A stretch of 25,724 nt of DNA, from the NCBI GenBank assembly GCA_001275005.1, contig JWZX01002929.1, positions 1-25,724 of the forward strand. The letters run 5' to 3'. The stretch is from Chrysochromulina tobinii. Taxonomy: Eukaryota > Haptophyta > Prymnesiales > Chrysochromulinaceae. Made by a program: the position numbers and the translations under genes. This document shows positions 1 through 8,565 of the stretch, piece after piece (the stretch's first letter is position 1; every line of letters starts with the position of its first letter). The notes under the pieces are model-generated. The model was not told where the DNA came from. It saw only the letters and a list, made by a program, of their open reading frames with translations, and did no database searches.

Positions 1-121
1 CCGCCGCTGCCGCCTGTGCCTCCTCCAGGCGCGTCACGAGATCAGCCTTCTTGCCTGACGTGGGCAGGCCGAGCTTGGCCAGCTCCTCCTTGAGTTCTTC
101 CACTTTCATCTTCGACGCCAT
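1..121 (-). CDS. SAP-domain protein, N-terminal 40 residues (cut by window edge)
   Basis: The reverse strand opens with ATG at 121 and stays open to the window edge. It encodes MASKMKVEELKEELAKLG followed by LPTSGKKADLVTRLEEAQ. This is a clear SAP motif: helix, the 'LG(L)PTSGKKADLV' turn, then helix. SAP motifs bind DNA or RNA. When they sit at the extreme N-terminus they are typical of the SARNP/CIP29/Tho1 mRNA-export group, but also of other chromatin proteins. Only the first 40 residues are visible, so the full family cannot be settled. The start is supported because the SAP helix begins right after it. The gene is divergent from the propeller protein that begins at 390. Confidence 0.8.
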   Translation of the reverse strand, partial: MASKMKVEELKEELAKLGLPTSGKKADLVTRLEEAQAAAA

Positions 122-389
122 AATGCTGCTGAGTCTGCGGCTGGTGTGGATGCTCAGCACTGGCGGGGCTGCGCCGTCAATGGGAAAAGCAGTGCTCGCG
201 CGAAAAAAACCAATGACGTGAACAATCAATGATGCGGCGGGGCGGAGGAGGAAGTTCACGGAAGTCCCCAATCCCCCGCGTTCGAGATTTTGCAAATTGG
301 GTGTTGGATATATGTAACTGACTGACTTGACTGGACTTGTCAACCCGTCTGGCTGACTTACGTCCCGTTCTTGAGAAGCACGATCAACG
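122..389. promoter_or_regulatory. Divergent promoter between SAP-domain gene and propeller/TM gene
   Basis: This 268-nt spacer lies between two head-to-head start codons and should hold both 5' UTRs and promoters. It contains a homopurine run near 240-260 and a stretch around 318-345 rich in TGACT/TTGACT-like repeats. Similar TTGAC sequence recurs in the divergent spacer at 23543-23872. No canonical TATA box is evident, although a TATATG lies near 309. Assignment is by position only. Confidence 0.5.
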
Positions 390-2270
390 ATGGCCTTGGA
401 CCCCACCTGGGCCGTACAGGTGGGTAGTTCGGACCTGGTGCTTGCCCATGGCATCACGTACGATGGCGCGGGCGGTGCTTACGTGACGGGTCTCTTCAAC
501 GGCAACGCATCGTTCGGTTCTCTGTCCCTATTCGGTCAAGGCCTTAGCTCTTTCGTGACGCACGTGAACGCGTCGTCGGGCGTCATTGACTGGGCCATCA
601 AGGTGTTCGGTACATCTGAAGTTCATTGCACAGGCATCGCCGCGGATGGCAAGGGCGGTGCTCTCGTGACGGGCTACTTCGCAGGCAGCGCACTGTTTGG
701 CTCGAAGGCACTCATAGGCCAAGGCAACAATTTCGACGCGTTCGTGATGCACGTGACGGCATCGGGCAGCATCGACTGGGCCGTGCAGACGAGTGGCACA
801 TCACTGGACGTAGCAAACGGAATTGCGCACGATGGCGCGGGCGGTGCTCTCGTTACAGGCGTCTTCAGCGGCGTTGCATCGTTCGGCGGCACCACGAAGC
901 TCACAGCCCTAGGCAAGTTCGACGCGTTCGTGATGCACGTGACGGCATCGGGCGTCATCGACTGGGCCGTCCAGGCGGGCGGCACTCCCTCAGACTCCCA
1001 GATGCCCTCCTCAGGGAGTACTGATTTGCCCTCGTCCGATGTCCGAGGCAGAGGCATTGCACATGACGGCGCGGGGGGTGCTTTCGTGACTGGCTGCTTC
1101 AACAACAAGGCAGTTTTCGGCTCGACGATGCTCGTGTCTCAAGGCCTAATGGATGCGTTTGTGATGCACGTGACGGCATCGGGCGCCATCGACTGGGCCG
1201 TCCAGGCGGGCGGCGCGTCATTCGACCTACCCAATGGCATCGCGTACGATGGCGTTGGCGGTGCTTTCGCGACGGGCTACTTCAGCAACAAGGCGTCATT
1301 TGGCATCACGTCGCTCATAAGCCGAGGCAGTTCCGACGCGTTCGTGATGCACGTGACGGCATCGGGCGCCATCGACTGGGCCGTCCAGGCGGGCGGCACA
1401 GACACGGACCAAGGCAACGGCATCGCTTCCGATGGCGCAGGAGGTGCTCTCGTGACGGGCTACTTCACCGGAACGGCCTTGTTCGACACGACATCGCTCA
1501 CAACCCGAGGTTTAGCCGACGCTTTCGTGATGCACGTGACGGCGGCGGGCGCCATCGACTGGGCCGTCCAGGCGGGCGGCACGTCCTTCACCGAAGGGTA
1601 CGGCATCTCGTACGATGGCTGCAGTGGAGGAGCTCTGGTGACGGGCCAATTCATTGGGATGGTCTCATTCGGCTCGACGTCGCTCACCAGCTCCGCTAAC
1701 GCAGTCACTTGCTTCGCTGCTTTGCTCATGCCACCGCCGCCCCGGCCGCGAGAGATCGATCCATATACGTCGCCGTCGTCGCCAGCAGTCATGTTCGCAG
1801 CCCTTGCCGCCAGCCTTGCACTTCTTTTGGGGCTGCTGTTGGCGTGCGGCTTAGTGCGGCTTGTGTGCGGCTATCGTCGCCAGCGCCGCATGAGCGACCA
1901 CCTGCGAGCCTCGCGCGATCGCGCTCAGATGGATCTGCAGATGCTCGAGCACCGCTTCAAGCAGCGTCGGACTCCTCCGCATATCGTGTACCTCATTGAG
2001 GACTCGCTCGGGACGACGCTCGGGCACGTCCCTCCACGTCGAACGCCTCGTGGCAAGCAACGTGACGAGCACGGCCAACGAGACAAGCAGCGTGTCATAT
2101 GGCTACCTACCCCGACTAAGGCGCCGCCCTCCTCGATCCCTTTCCCACAAGGTATATCCAGGCCACCCAGCCCGTGCGTCTGGAGTGCTCGTGGCAGCAA
2201 GGGCGGCGGTGCTGGGAGCGCGGCAGCTGGGAGCTCAAGCGGGACCTCAAGCAGGGCCTCGCCAGACTAG
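390..2270 (+). CDS. Seven-repeat beta-propeller-like (SBBP-type) protein with one transmembrane segment
   Basis: This 626-residue open frame begins with about seven tandem repeats of 50 to 65 residues. The repeat pattern is WAVQAGGT... GIAxDGAGGALVTGYF...FGS..L...G..DAFVMHVTASGAID. Seven copies suggest a seven-bladed propeller, like SBBP-repeat proteins (inference). Repeat 4 carries an insertion of about 16 residues, and repeat 7 degenerates. A Pro-rich linker follows, then a strong membrane segment at about residues 467-492 (MFAALAASLALLLGLLLACG), then a basic tail with a helical stretch (SDHLRASRDRAQMDLQMLEH). This fits a single-pass surface protein with the propeller outside. No signal peptide precedes repeat 1, so an upstream exon may be missing. 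The last ~90 residues are low-complexity and could include an unrecognised intron. From about 2154 another frame is open too (YIQATQPVRLECSWQQG...). Confidence 0.72.
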   Translation: MALDPTWAVQVGSSDLVLAHGITYDGAGGAYVTGLFNGNASFGSLSLFGQGLSSFVTHVNASSGVIDWAIKVFGTSEVHCTGIAADGKGGALVTGYFAGSALFGSKALIGQGNNFDAFVMHVTASGSIDWAVQTSGTSLDVANGIAHDGAGGALVTGVFSGVASFGGTTKLTALGKFDAFVMHVTASGVIDWAVQAGGTPSDSQMPSSGSTDLPSSDVRGRGIAHDGAGGAFVTGCFNNKAVFGSTMLVSQGLMDAFVMHVTASGAIDWAVQAGGASFDLPNGIAYDGVGGAFATGYFSNKASFGITSLISRGSSDAFVMHVTASGAIDWAVQAGGTDTDQGNGIASDGAGGALVTGYFTGTALFDTTSLTTRGLADAFVMHVTAAGAIDWAVQAGGTSFTEGYGISYDGCSGGALVTGQFIGMVSFGSTSLTSSANAVTCFAALLMPPPPRPREIDPYTSPSSPAVMFAALAASLALLLGLLLACGLVRLVCGYRRQRRMSDHLRASRDRAQMDLQMLEHRFKQRRTPPHIVYLIEDSLGTTLGHVPPRRTPRGKQRDEHGQRDKQRVIWLPTPTKAPPSSIPFPQGISRPPSPCVWSARGSKGGGAGSAAAGSSSGTSSRASPD

Positions 2271-2835
2271 GGTCTTGCCGACGACGAGGGGCGGCCCACT
2301 GCGTGCGGCCGGCGTGCCGGACCACCCAGGATGTGAAAGTGAAGGTTTCTGCGACCTTTATAGTAACCGTCGTACGCTCGTACCTTCGATGCAACGATGT
2401 GCGAGCGATCATGCCGCGTCTGCATATCGGACCCAGCGCGCTTCTCGTCTCATCGTGTTGAAGGGTCGAGCTCTGTACCTATCAGCTCGCGCTGGGCCTT
2501 ATGGAGCCGGTTCGAAGTCCCCCTGTGTGCGGCACCCACATCATGATTCATGTGTCGAATGTGTGTGTTAGAAAATCACACAGACACGCTGGAGCGTCAC
2601 GCTGCTCGCTGGCCTTGTGCCCTTGTCACAGCACGCAGTGCATGACTGTGAGCTCACCGTCACTCCCTCACTCACTCACTCACTCACTGGTAACAGTACT
2701 TTTATTCATACCATAAGGGGTGTTAACCTCGCACGACTCGAAACATTGTCACACTACACATATTCATTCACACCTCATCTCTCACCGTCGGTGCGGTGTC
2801 GCGGTGTCGCGCGGCGGTGTTCCTCGACTCATCAC
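2271..2835. other. Intergenic region with a (TCAC)n microsatellite
   Basis: This holds the 3' flank of the propeller gene and the promoter of the next gene. An open frame on the + strand runs to 2461 and could be an alternative 3' exon of the propeller gene, but I found no in-phase splice pair to attach it. A short (TCAC)n tract lies near 2660-2690 (ctcactcactcactcact). No RNA gene or protein domain was recognised. Confidence 0.5.
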
Positions 2836-3432
2836 ATGCTCGTTTTGCTCCGGACCTTGCAACATCCGCACGCTCGGCCGCGACTCGGCTACGCCGTCCG
2901 CCATCGCTTCTCCTCGAGCCGCCGCTTTCCGCCCAAGGACGACGACGACGAACAGCCGATGAGCGAAATCAACGTACCTATGATGCCCAACGCCATTCAC
3001 ACGATGGCTGGCGTTGTAGGAGGCTTCGTGCCGCCACTGGTGGGATGGAGTCTTCTGAGCGCCTCCGGCGCTGGCGTGGCCGCGGGTGTCGTCCTAGATC
3101 TTTCTTGTCAGTTAGCCTGGAACACGATGATGATCGCACGAACCGTGCAGCAGCATCGCAAGCGAGCTGAAGCAGGCGAGCGCGCACGAGCGGCCATTGG
3201 AGTGACATTTGGGCCGACGCTGGCGGCTGCTGGATTCGCAGCTGTCACCGTGCTCGCGCGCTACTCGTATGAAAAATACTACGCGGCTCCGACTCTGAGT
3301 CCGCTCGCCGACTTTGCAGACGCAAGGTCGGCCTGGGCGCTGGAGCGTCGCGTAGACGAGCAGCAGCGCGCAATCGAGCTCTTGCGGCAGGAGGTGGCGA
3401 CCCTGCATCGGCAGCCGAGTCAGCGCGAGTAG
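2836..3432 (+). CDS. Small putative mitochondrial membrane protein
   Basis: I place the start at ATG 2836, giving 198 residues. The frame is open further upstream but reads as low-complexity UTR. The N-terminus (MLVLLRTLQHPHARPRLG, then RHRFSSSRRF) is rich in Arg and Ser with no acidic residues for about 30 residues. That is typical of a mitochondrial or plastid targeting peptide. After an acidic run (DDDDE) come two hydrophobic segments at about residues 57-90 and 119-142. A short amphipathic coiled coil follows near 168-192 (LERRVDEQQRAIELLRQEV). The arrangement is TM-TM-coiled coil, as in small inner-membrane proteins, but I do not recognise the family. The stop codon lies inside a 31-bp tandem duplication. 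Confidence 0.6.
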   Translation: MLVLLRTLQHPHARPRLGYAVRHRFSSSRRFPPKDDDDEQPMSEINVPMMPNAIHTMAGVVGGFVPPLVGWSLLSASGAGVAAGVVLDLSCQLAWNTMMIARTVQQHRKRAEAGERARAAIGVTFGPTLAAAGFAAVTVLARYSYEKYYAAPTLSPLADFADARSAWALERRVDEQQRAIELLRQEVATLHRQPSQRE

Positions 3433-3466
3433 TAGGCATCGGCAGCCGAGTCAGCGCGAGTAGTAG
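3405..3466. repeat. 31-bp perfect tandem duplication spanning a stop codon
   Basis: Positions 3405-3435 and 3436-3466 are identical 31-mers beginning gcatcggcagccgagtcagc. The first copy encodes the last residues (QPSQRE) and the stop codon of the gene ending at 3432. The second copy falls in the 3' UTR. Confidence 0.95.
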
Positions 3467-4056
3467 GTCCCCAACTCGAGTGGATCGCCGTTGTAGGTCT
3501 CCGTCGAGACTCGCGCGAGTGTTTGAGAGAGTACAGAGTTTGGTAACGACGCGATAGTGGATAGAACATAGATGAAACGCGCCTGATACTTGCCTGATAG
3601 AACAAAGATAGAACATAGATGAAACTTGCCTGAGAGGTGTCGCGTCAAGGCTGTGGCAGGTGCCTTATCTACCTATTCGATTCCGAGCGCGGCGACGCCA
3701 CCCGTAAACACGATAGCGGCGCTTAAATTAACGGAGCCGGCGTGATGATACACGAAATCGGGTTGAAGTGTGGAGGCAGGGGGCGCAGGCACGGGGGCGC
3801 AGGCACGGCAGGGGTGTGCTGTGGAGGAGTGGAGGCCGGGGGCTATCCACCAAGTTCAAGCCACTAGAGTCGATCCACCACTGACCGCCGGGAAAGAACG
3901 CGAAGTCGGACGGCGAAGCGCGGCGACCCGCCCAGCCCCGGTGAGAAACGCACACGGAACGTGATCTCGAATCCATCGTCACGACTCCGAATTCGCCGTC
4001 CGGGCCGATCATCATCCTAGCTCAAATGGTCATCCGCGCGCGTATCCAATTGAGGT
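3433..4056. other. Convergent intergenic region
   Basis: This spacer lies between the 3' ends of the mitochondrial-type gene (+) and the aspartic protease gene (-). It carries the two duplications listed separately, a short GC-rich repeat 'gcgcaggcacgg' near 3780-3810, and a near-duplicate 'tcatccgcgcgcgta' near 4030-4070. The open frames here are short and show no domain. Nothing else is supported. Confidence 0.5.
3560..3625. repeat. Spaced 19-bp direct repeat
   Basis: The sequence gatagaacatagatgaaac occurs at 3560-3578 and again at 3607-3625, offset 47 bp. A related 'cttgcctgata/cttgcctgaga' pair lies alongside. It is in the non-coding 3' flank. Confidence 0.85.
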
Positions 4057-5704
4057 TCATCCGCGCGCGTACTGCTCGCCGCACGGCGCAAATGCGTACG
4101 CGTCGCGCAGGGCGGCCGTCCGGGGCGTGAGCCTGGCACAGTCGGCGTCCACAAAAGCAATAGTACCGTTACCCATATCAAAGAGGACCTCGCGCTGTCG
4201 AAGCACCGATGCCCCCAGCACGGTGCCCTTGTGCCCGTTGTTGAAGATGTCGGCGCAATAGTGGCGCTCATCTCGGCGCTCATCTCGTGCGGCGAAGCGT
4301 CGGCCCCAGCTGCGGTGCCACCAAGAGCCGCCCTGATTGGGATACATTCGCTCCTGATTTGAAGACAGCCTCCAGGAGCCGCCGTCGCCGCCGCCGCTGT
4401 CGTTCACGTGCCGCGCGTCGCCCTCGCCGCCGTCACCTTCAATCAACGGGTATTCGACCATATAGTGCGCCGGCCGCAGCAGCAGCGGCCGGCTGCCTTC
4501 GGGCCCATCGAGCACCAGCGCGATCGTGGGCATCGCGCTCAGCTCGGCCGGCGTCATCCGCGCACACGCTCGGTGGAACCCAACGCGCCGTAGCGATGGG
4601 TGATGCTGACGCAGCCGCAGGTGGAGCGCGCGCCATAGCGGAGTCGACGCGAAGAAGAAGGAGGTGCCCGAGTCGACGACCGCCGGGTTGTACGCGCTCA
4701 CGGGCAGCCGGAGCGAATGGAACCGAAGCGGAGACGCACGCTGCCATGCATGGCTTCTAGGCCATCTGCGGTTCTGTCGACGTTCCGAGATGATCGCCGA
4801 GTTGAGTGCCGGTCCCGTTGCAGTGCCCACCTTCACATCCCGCACGTGTAACGGTAAAGCGTTCGGTGGCTTTCGCGACCATGCTGCCGATGGTGGCACC
4901 GTTCGGGCGCGCCAGCAGCGAGCGGCTGCCGCCCGAGTGCCCTGCTAGCAGCAGCAGGCCGATACGTTCGCCGAGACAGAGAGAGAAGGTATTGGCCGCA
5001 CCCTGCCGAGTGGCGACGAGCGCTTGCACCACGCTCGGAAGCGTTGCCCGTCGCGCTCCTGCGCCATATACGTCGGTCTGCAAGCCGAGGATGCCATCGG
5101 CGGGCTGAGAGCGGAACTTGCCGGACTCATGCGTCTGGCATCCAAAGTAGACGGGCGGTGTCGCGGCGGCCACGGCAGCCGCCGGAGGCGCGCTGGAGCT
5201 GCCGCCGTCGGTGGGCTGATCGCTGCGAGCGCGCCGATTGCTGGGACTCGAGGATGCCGAGTGCGCCGGCACCGCTGCCCACAGGTGCATCACGTCGCGC
5301 ACCACATAGCCGTGGATGGCCGAGCCCTCGACATAGCCTACGTTGAAGTTGCAATCGCCTGCGCCGTCTGCCGTGCATTGTTCGCACACGCCGCGTGTCG
5401 GGCAGTGGACGCGCTCGGCGGTGCGCGAAGTGCGTTCATCAAAGCGGCCCCCGATGCCACTGCGATGTTCACCGCAATTCTGGCACGTGTGGCATGGCAC
5501 CGATGTGATCGAGGAGCCCGTGTCGACGACCAGCTCAAAGGAGCGTGCCGGCGTGCCAATGCAGACGACGGCACTGAAGTAGCCTGGCGAGATGAGAGCT
5601 CCGGTGAGCTTGCCACGGTCTGACAGGCGGCGACCAGATGCGTTGAATTGCAAGGTTTCTCGGTAGACGAGGCGGCCCGCAGTCGCATCGATGGCCGAAG
5701 CCAT
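4057..5704 (-). CDS. Pepsin-type (A1) aspartic protease, two exons
   Basis: The model joins 5704-4853 and 4740-4057, 511 residues, phase 0. The first lobe has GYFSAVVCIGTP then the catalytic VVDTGSS with Asp61. Next is a Cys-rich stretch (CHTCQNCGEH...CPTRGVCEQC) and the flap-region signature FGCQTHESGKF...QPADGILGL. The second lobe has VVDSGTSFFF with catalytic Asp307 in the spliced protein. The intron (112 nt, GT...GGCAG) is needed because the first frame stops at 4757 while the second lobe is open in another frame. Start: ATG 5704 is the first Met in frame. The frame runs open further upstream with no Met, so a signal-peptide exon may be missing. The Cys pattern resembles BACE/nepenthesin-like enzymes of protists. 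A Ser/Pro/Ala-rich insertion separates the N-lobe elements. Secretory or vacuolar location is likely from the family. Confidence 0.82.
4741..4852 (-). other. Intron of aspartic protease gene
   Basis: The donor is ACC|GTTACACG and the acceptor CATGGCAG|CGTGCG, 112 nt. It joins 'ATERFT' to 'RASPLRFHSLRL' in phase 0. CGTGCG occurs both near the donor and at the acceptor, so the exact boundary has some uncertainty. It has no 10-bp minisatellite. Confidence 0.65.
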
Positions 5705-5920
5705 CGGGCACTTCCTCGCCCTGCTGTGAACATCGCTGACTCTTTTTCGAGTCACGCTTTTTGTTTCAAGCAAAATGCGTCAGCGGCATGAGTCGAGTTA
5801 ACTGACCTTTTTCTATGACGAAGTTGAGAAGTTTCCGCGAAGAACTCCTTCTTCCGCACGGGCATCCCGACGGGCGGCCGGACCTTGTCACCAACAACGG
5901 AGGCCCTCCAGATCACAGGC
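5705..5920. promoter_or_regulatory. Divergent promoter between aspartic protease and UNC93-like gene
   Basis: The two genes face away from each other with about 216 nt between the chosen starts. Coding frames on both sides extend into it (UNC93 frame open from 5828, protease frame open to 5773). Part may therefore be coding or contain 5' introns. Confidence 0.4.
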
Positions 5921-7914
5921 ATGCTGATGACTCGTGGCAGCGAAGCGCTCCTGCATCGTCAAGGCATCCTCAACCCAATCGCCATCAAGATGAATTTCCT
6001 GCGGATGACGGTGATGTTTTCGATCAACCACGGGGCGGTGTCGGCTGTGCTCAACCTCTGTGTGGTCGTCCTCGGCTCGGTCGGCTCGTACATGAACGGC
6101 GCGCTGTACGTTGCGTACGCGGCCACCGCGCTCTGCGGCTCCGGAGCCATCGTTGGTCTGCTCGGCTGCCGCGGCGCGCTCATCGTCGGCACCGCTGTGT
6201 ACTGCGTGTGAGCAGCCGCCCCCAAGCGTTTCGCACGCACGCGCGCGCGCGCGCGCCTCCCGATTGCCGGCGACGCATACTCACGGAGTGCACCTCGTGC
6301 TCGTCGCCCCATCTGCTGCTCTCAGGTACGTCGGTGCATTCCCGCTCCTGCTTGTGGTGACGGACCCGTCGTCGCAGATTGCGATCGCCATCTTCGGCGG
6401 CGCGATCGGTGGCGTGGCGGCCGGCTTCCTATGGACGGCCCAGGGCGCGTACTTCACGACCTCGGCGCGGCTGTACGCGGAGGCGCACGACGACGGCACG
6501 GTCACGCCCAAGCAGGCGACCGCCACCTTCGCGGCACTCTTTGGAGCTACGTATTTGGGCTTTGAGCTGATTCTCAAACTCGCTCCGCTGCTGATCACGA
6601 TCGTCGAAGACATGGGCGGGTCCGGCGGCGAGGTCAACGCGAGCGCGGCCTTTCCGCCGCCGCCGCCGCCGCCCTACCTGCCTGGCCTCACCCCGCCGAG
6701 TTCGCCCAGCCTGCCATCAGAGGAACCCAACGGCTCCGGCCGTTACGTTCCGAAGACATCCGATGTGGTGATCGCTGTGCTGTACTCGATCTGCTCGATC
6801 CTCTCGTCGGTGGGCATGACGACGATCTGGGACCTCGAACGCCGCCAGAGCGCCCTCACCATGAACGGGGATGCTTCCTCAGGCCGACCGGCCCCCTCCT
6901 CCTCCACCTCCTCGCCGGCGCCCCCGCCGACGCCCAAATTCTCCATCGAGCGCCTCATGTCGGCCGTGCTGCTCTGGTACAAGCGGCCCGACGTCCTGCT
7001 GCTCTCGCCCGTCCAGATCACGTTCGGCTTCTGCGCGGCCCTCCTCGGCCTCGTCGTAGGCCACCAGGTGGTACCCAAGGCCTTCCCAGGGCGTGTGGCC
7101 ACAGCCGCCAGCTGCCTCTCGGCCATGGTCGCGCTCATCGCAGCGTTGCTGCAAGTGAGTGCCTCTGAGTGCGATTGAGTGCCCCTGAGTGCCCCTGAGT
7201 GCCACCCTGAGTGTCACAGAGTGCCTCTGAGTGCGATTGGTGCGATTGAGTGCCACTGAGTGCCTCTGAGTGCCTCTGAGTGCCCTGAGTGCCACCATGA
7301 GTGCAATTGACGAATGCGTCCATCACGGCGCTGATCGCAGTATCCATTCGGGAAGGCCGCGGTGCTCATCGGCAAGCCGCCATTGATGCTCGTCGGCTTG
7401 TCGGCCTTCGCGGGCCTCGCGTCGCTCTGCTTGCTGCTCGACCTCGAGCAGGTCAGTGCCACTGAGCCGCTGATTACAACTGAATGCCACGGATTACCAA
7501 TGCACGCTTGCTGCTTGACCTCGCGCAGCTCGCTGCCATCGGGACGCTGATGACCACTGATTGTCGCTGATTGCATGCTTGCTGCTCGACCTCGCGCAGC
7601 TCGCTGCCATCGGGACGCTCGTGCTCTGCTACGTGCTGCAAGGCGTAGGGCGTGCCTGCTACGAGGGCACGAACAAGGCGCTCTACGCCGACCTCTTCCC
7701 CCACGACAGCGAGGCGGCCTTCTCCAACATTGTGCTTGCTAATGGTGCCGCGTCGGCGATCGGCTTCTTCATGTTCCCGAGCTTCACCAATGGTGCCATC
7801 GCCGCCACCGCCTTCTCGAGCGCGTGTGTCGCCATCGTCGCCTATGTGATCGCGGAGGCTCTCACCCGCTGCAAGGGCACCTCCACCCCTCCGGAGCTGG
7901 TCACTATACGCTGA
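5921..7914 (+). CDS. UNC93-like major-facilitator transporter, four exons
   Basis: The model joins 5921-6207, 6326-7154, 7341-7451 and 7600-7914, 513 residues, with every junction in phase. There are about twelve hydrophobic segments. UNC93/MFS features include GVAAGFLWTAQGAYFTTSARLYAE (a 'LWTAQGxY' motif) and LFGATYLGFELILKL in the first half. The C-terminal half has VLQGVGRACYEGTNKALYADLFP then FSNIVLANGAASAIGFFMF, matching UNC93 'GxGDxxxNTQxxALxxxLFP...SAIGFF'. A long central loop is Pro/Ser-rich (PPPPPPPYLPGL). UNC93 proteins are membrane proteins linked to channel regulation or receptor trafficking; the substrate here is unknown. Start uncertain: ATG 5921 is the first Met in frame, but the frame is open from 5828 and an upstream exon is possible. 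Introns 2 and 3 are minisatellite-bearing. Confidence 0.8.
6208..6325 (+). other. Intron 1 of UNC93-like gene, with (CG)n tract
   Basis: The donor is CTGCGT|GTGAGC and the acceptor CTGCTCTCAG|GTACGTC, 118 nt. It is required because the frame stops at TGA right after the donor. A (CG)n run with potential for Z-DNA lies at about 6239-6257. It is not of the 10-bp repeat type. Confidence 0.75.
7155..7340 (+). repeat. Introner-like intron 2 of UNC93-like gene (10-bp minisatellite)
   Basis: This 186-nt intron has donor CTGCAA|GTGAGTGCC and acceptor CTGATCGCAG|TATCC. Most of it is a 10-bp minisatellite, CTGAGTGCCT with variants such as ATTGAGTGCC, on the sense strand. Splicing joins ...IAALLQ to YPFGKAAVLIG in phase 0. 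Confidence 0.85.
7452..7599 (+). repeat. Intron 3 of UNC93-like gene carrying copies of its own exon junction
   Basis: This 148-nt intron has donor CTCGAGCAG|GTCAGTGCC and acceptor CTCGCGCAG|CTCGCTGCC. Its last 23 nt (7577-7599) repeat the last 23 nt of exon 3 (7429-7451) with one mismatch. A further copy at 7506-7548 matches 7577-7619 at 42 of 43 positions, so it includes 20 nt of the next exon. Using the inner copy as acceptor leads to a stop (…DCR*), so the outer one must be used. Between the copies lie CTGATTG-type units. Confidence 0.85.
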
Positions 7915-8565
7915 TCGAGGTCATTTCGTACATACTACCCACATCGCCCCCACGCCATCCCGTAGCCTTCGCCCGCTCCGGAGCTGGGATCATCGCGGAT
8001 GCTGTGGTCCTCCGTACATTGTTATGATAACGACGGTCGGGCGACGCGCGCTCGATAAGACGGCAAAGAACAAGAACGGTTCCACTTTTAGTTAAAATGT
8101 GAATTAAAAACTAGTAAAATTAAATGTTCAAAATGTGAAAGATTTTCGCAATCGACTCACATTTGACTGTTTACCGCCGATTCCCCGGTGTCCGCCATCC
8201 GCTACCGTGGTCCGAGCGTACTCGCCGGCGGGCGACGCGACGGAAGCCACGTACGGTTTCGTACGGTACTTGAAACCCGTACGGTACAAGAAGACAAAAG
8301 AAGAATGAAGATATCCCCGCGAAGTGCGAAGACCGCAGCAAAGCACGTGCGCGACCGCCTCGACCCGCAGTGCCGAATCCACTCACACCAGCGTCGCACA
8401 GCAGCCATAGTGGTTGCCAGATCGAGATCGACGTTCGACCCGCGCCGCTGTATGAGTACTGTAACTAAGACTATCGCAGGCAGAACGGTGCCCCCCGCGC
8501 CGAGCGCCGTGTTGAGCGTCGTGGTGAGCGCCGTGCGATGCGAGTGCCGTGCGTGCCTTGTCGCG
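7915..8565. other. Convergent intergenic region with AT-rich island and short inverted repeat
   Basis: This spacer separates the 3' ends of the UNC93-like gene (+) and the FABP-domain gene (-). Positions about 8085-8150 are strikingly AT-rich for this window (ttaaaatgtgaattaaaaac, with aaaatgtga repeated). At 8251-8282 GTACGGTTTC faces GAAACCCGTAC across GTACGGTAC, a hairpin with one bulge. Likely it holds 3' UTRs and polyadenylation signals. No gene is recognised. Confidence 0.5.

Noticed and set aside
2151-2158. GTATATCC, a match to the PHR1 binding pattern GNATATNC
   Set aside because: A single match in 25.7 kb, inside a reading frame and not upstream of a phosphate-related gene, is expected by chance.
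2440-2530. tRNA-like B-box sequence (ggttcgaagtcc)
   Set aside because: There is no matching A box, anticodon arm or acceptor stem around it.
5815-5920. ATG at 5815 as start of the UNC93-like gene
   Set aside because: It is in a different frame from the transporter and no plausible splice pair joins them.
7506-7548. Inner junction copy in UNC93-like intron 3 as the real exon
   Set aside because: Reading on from this acceptor meets a stop after 14 codons, and there is no donor to rejoin exon 4.
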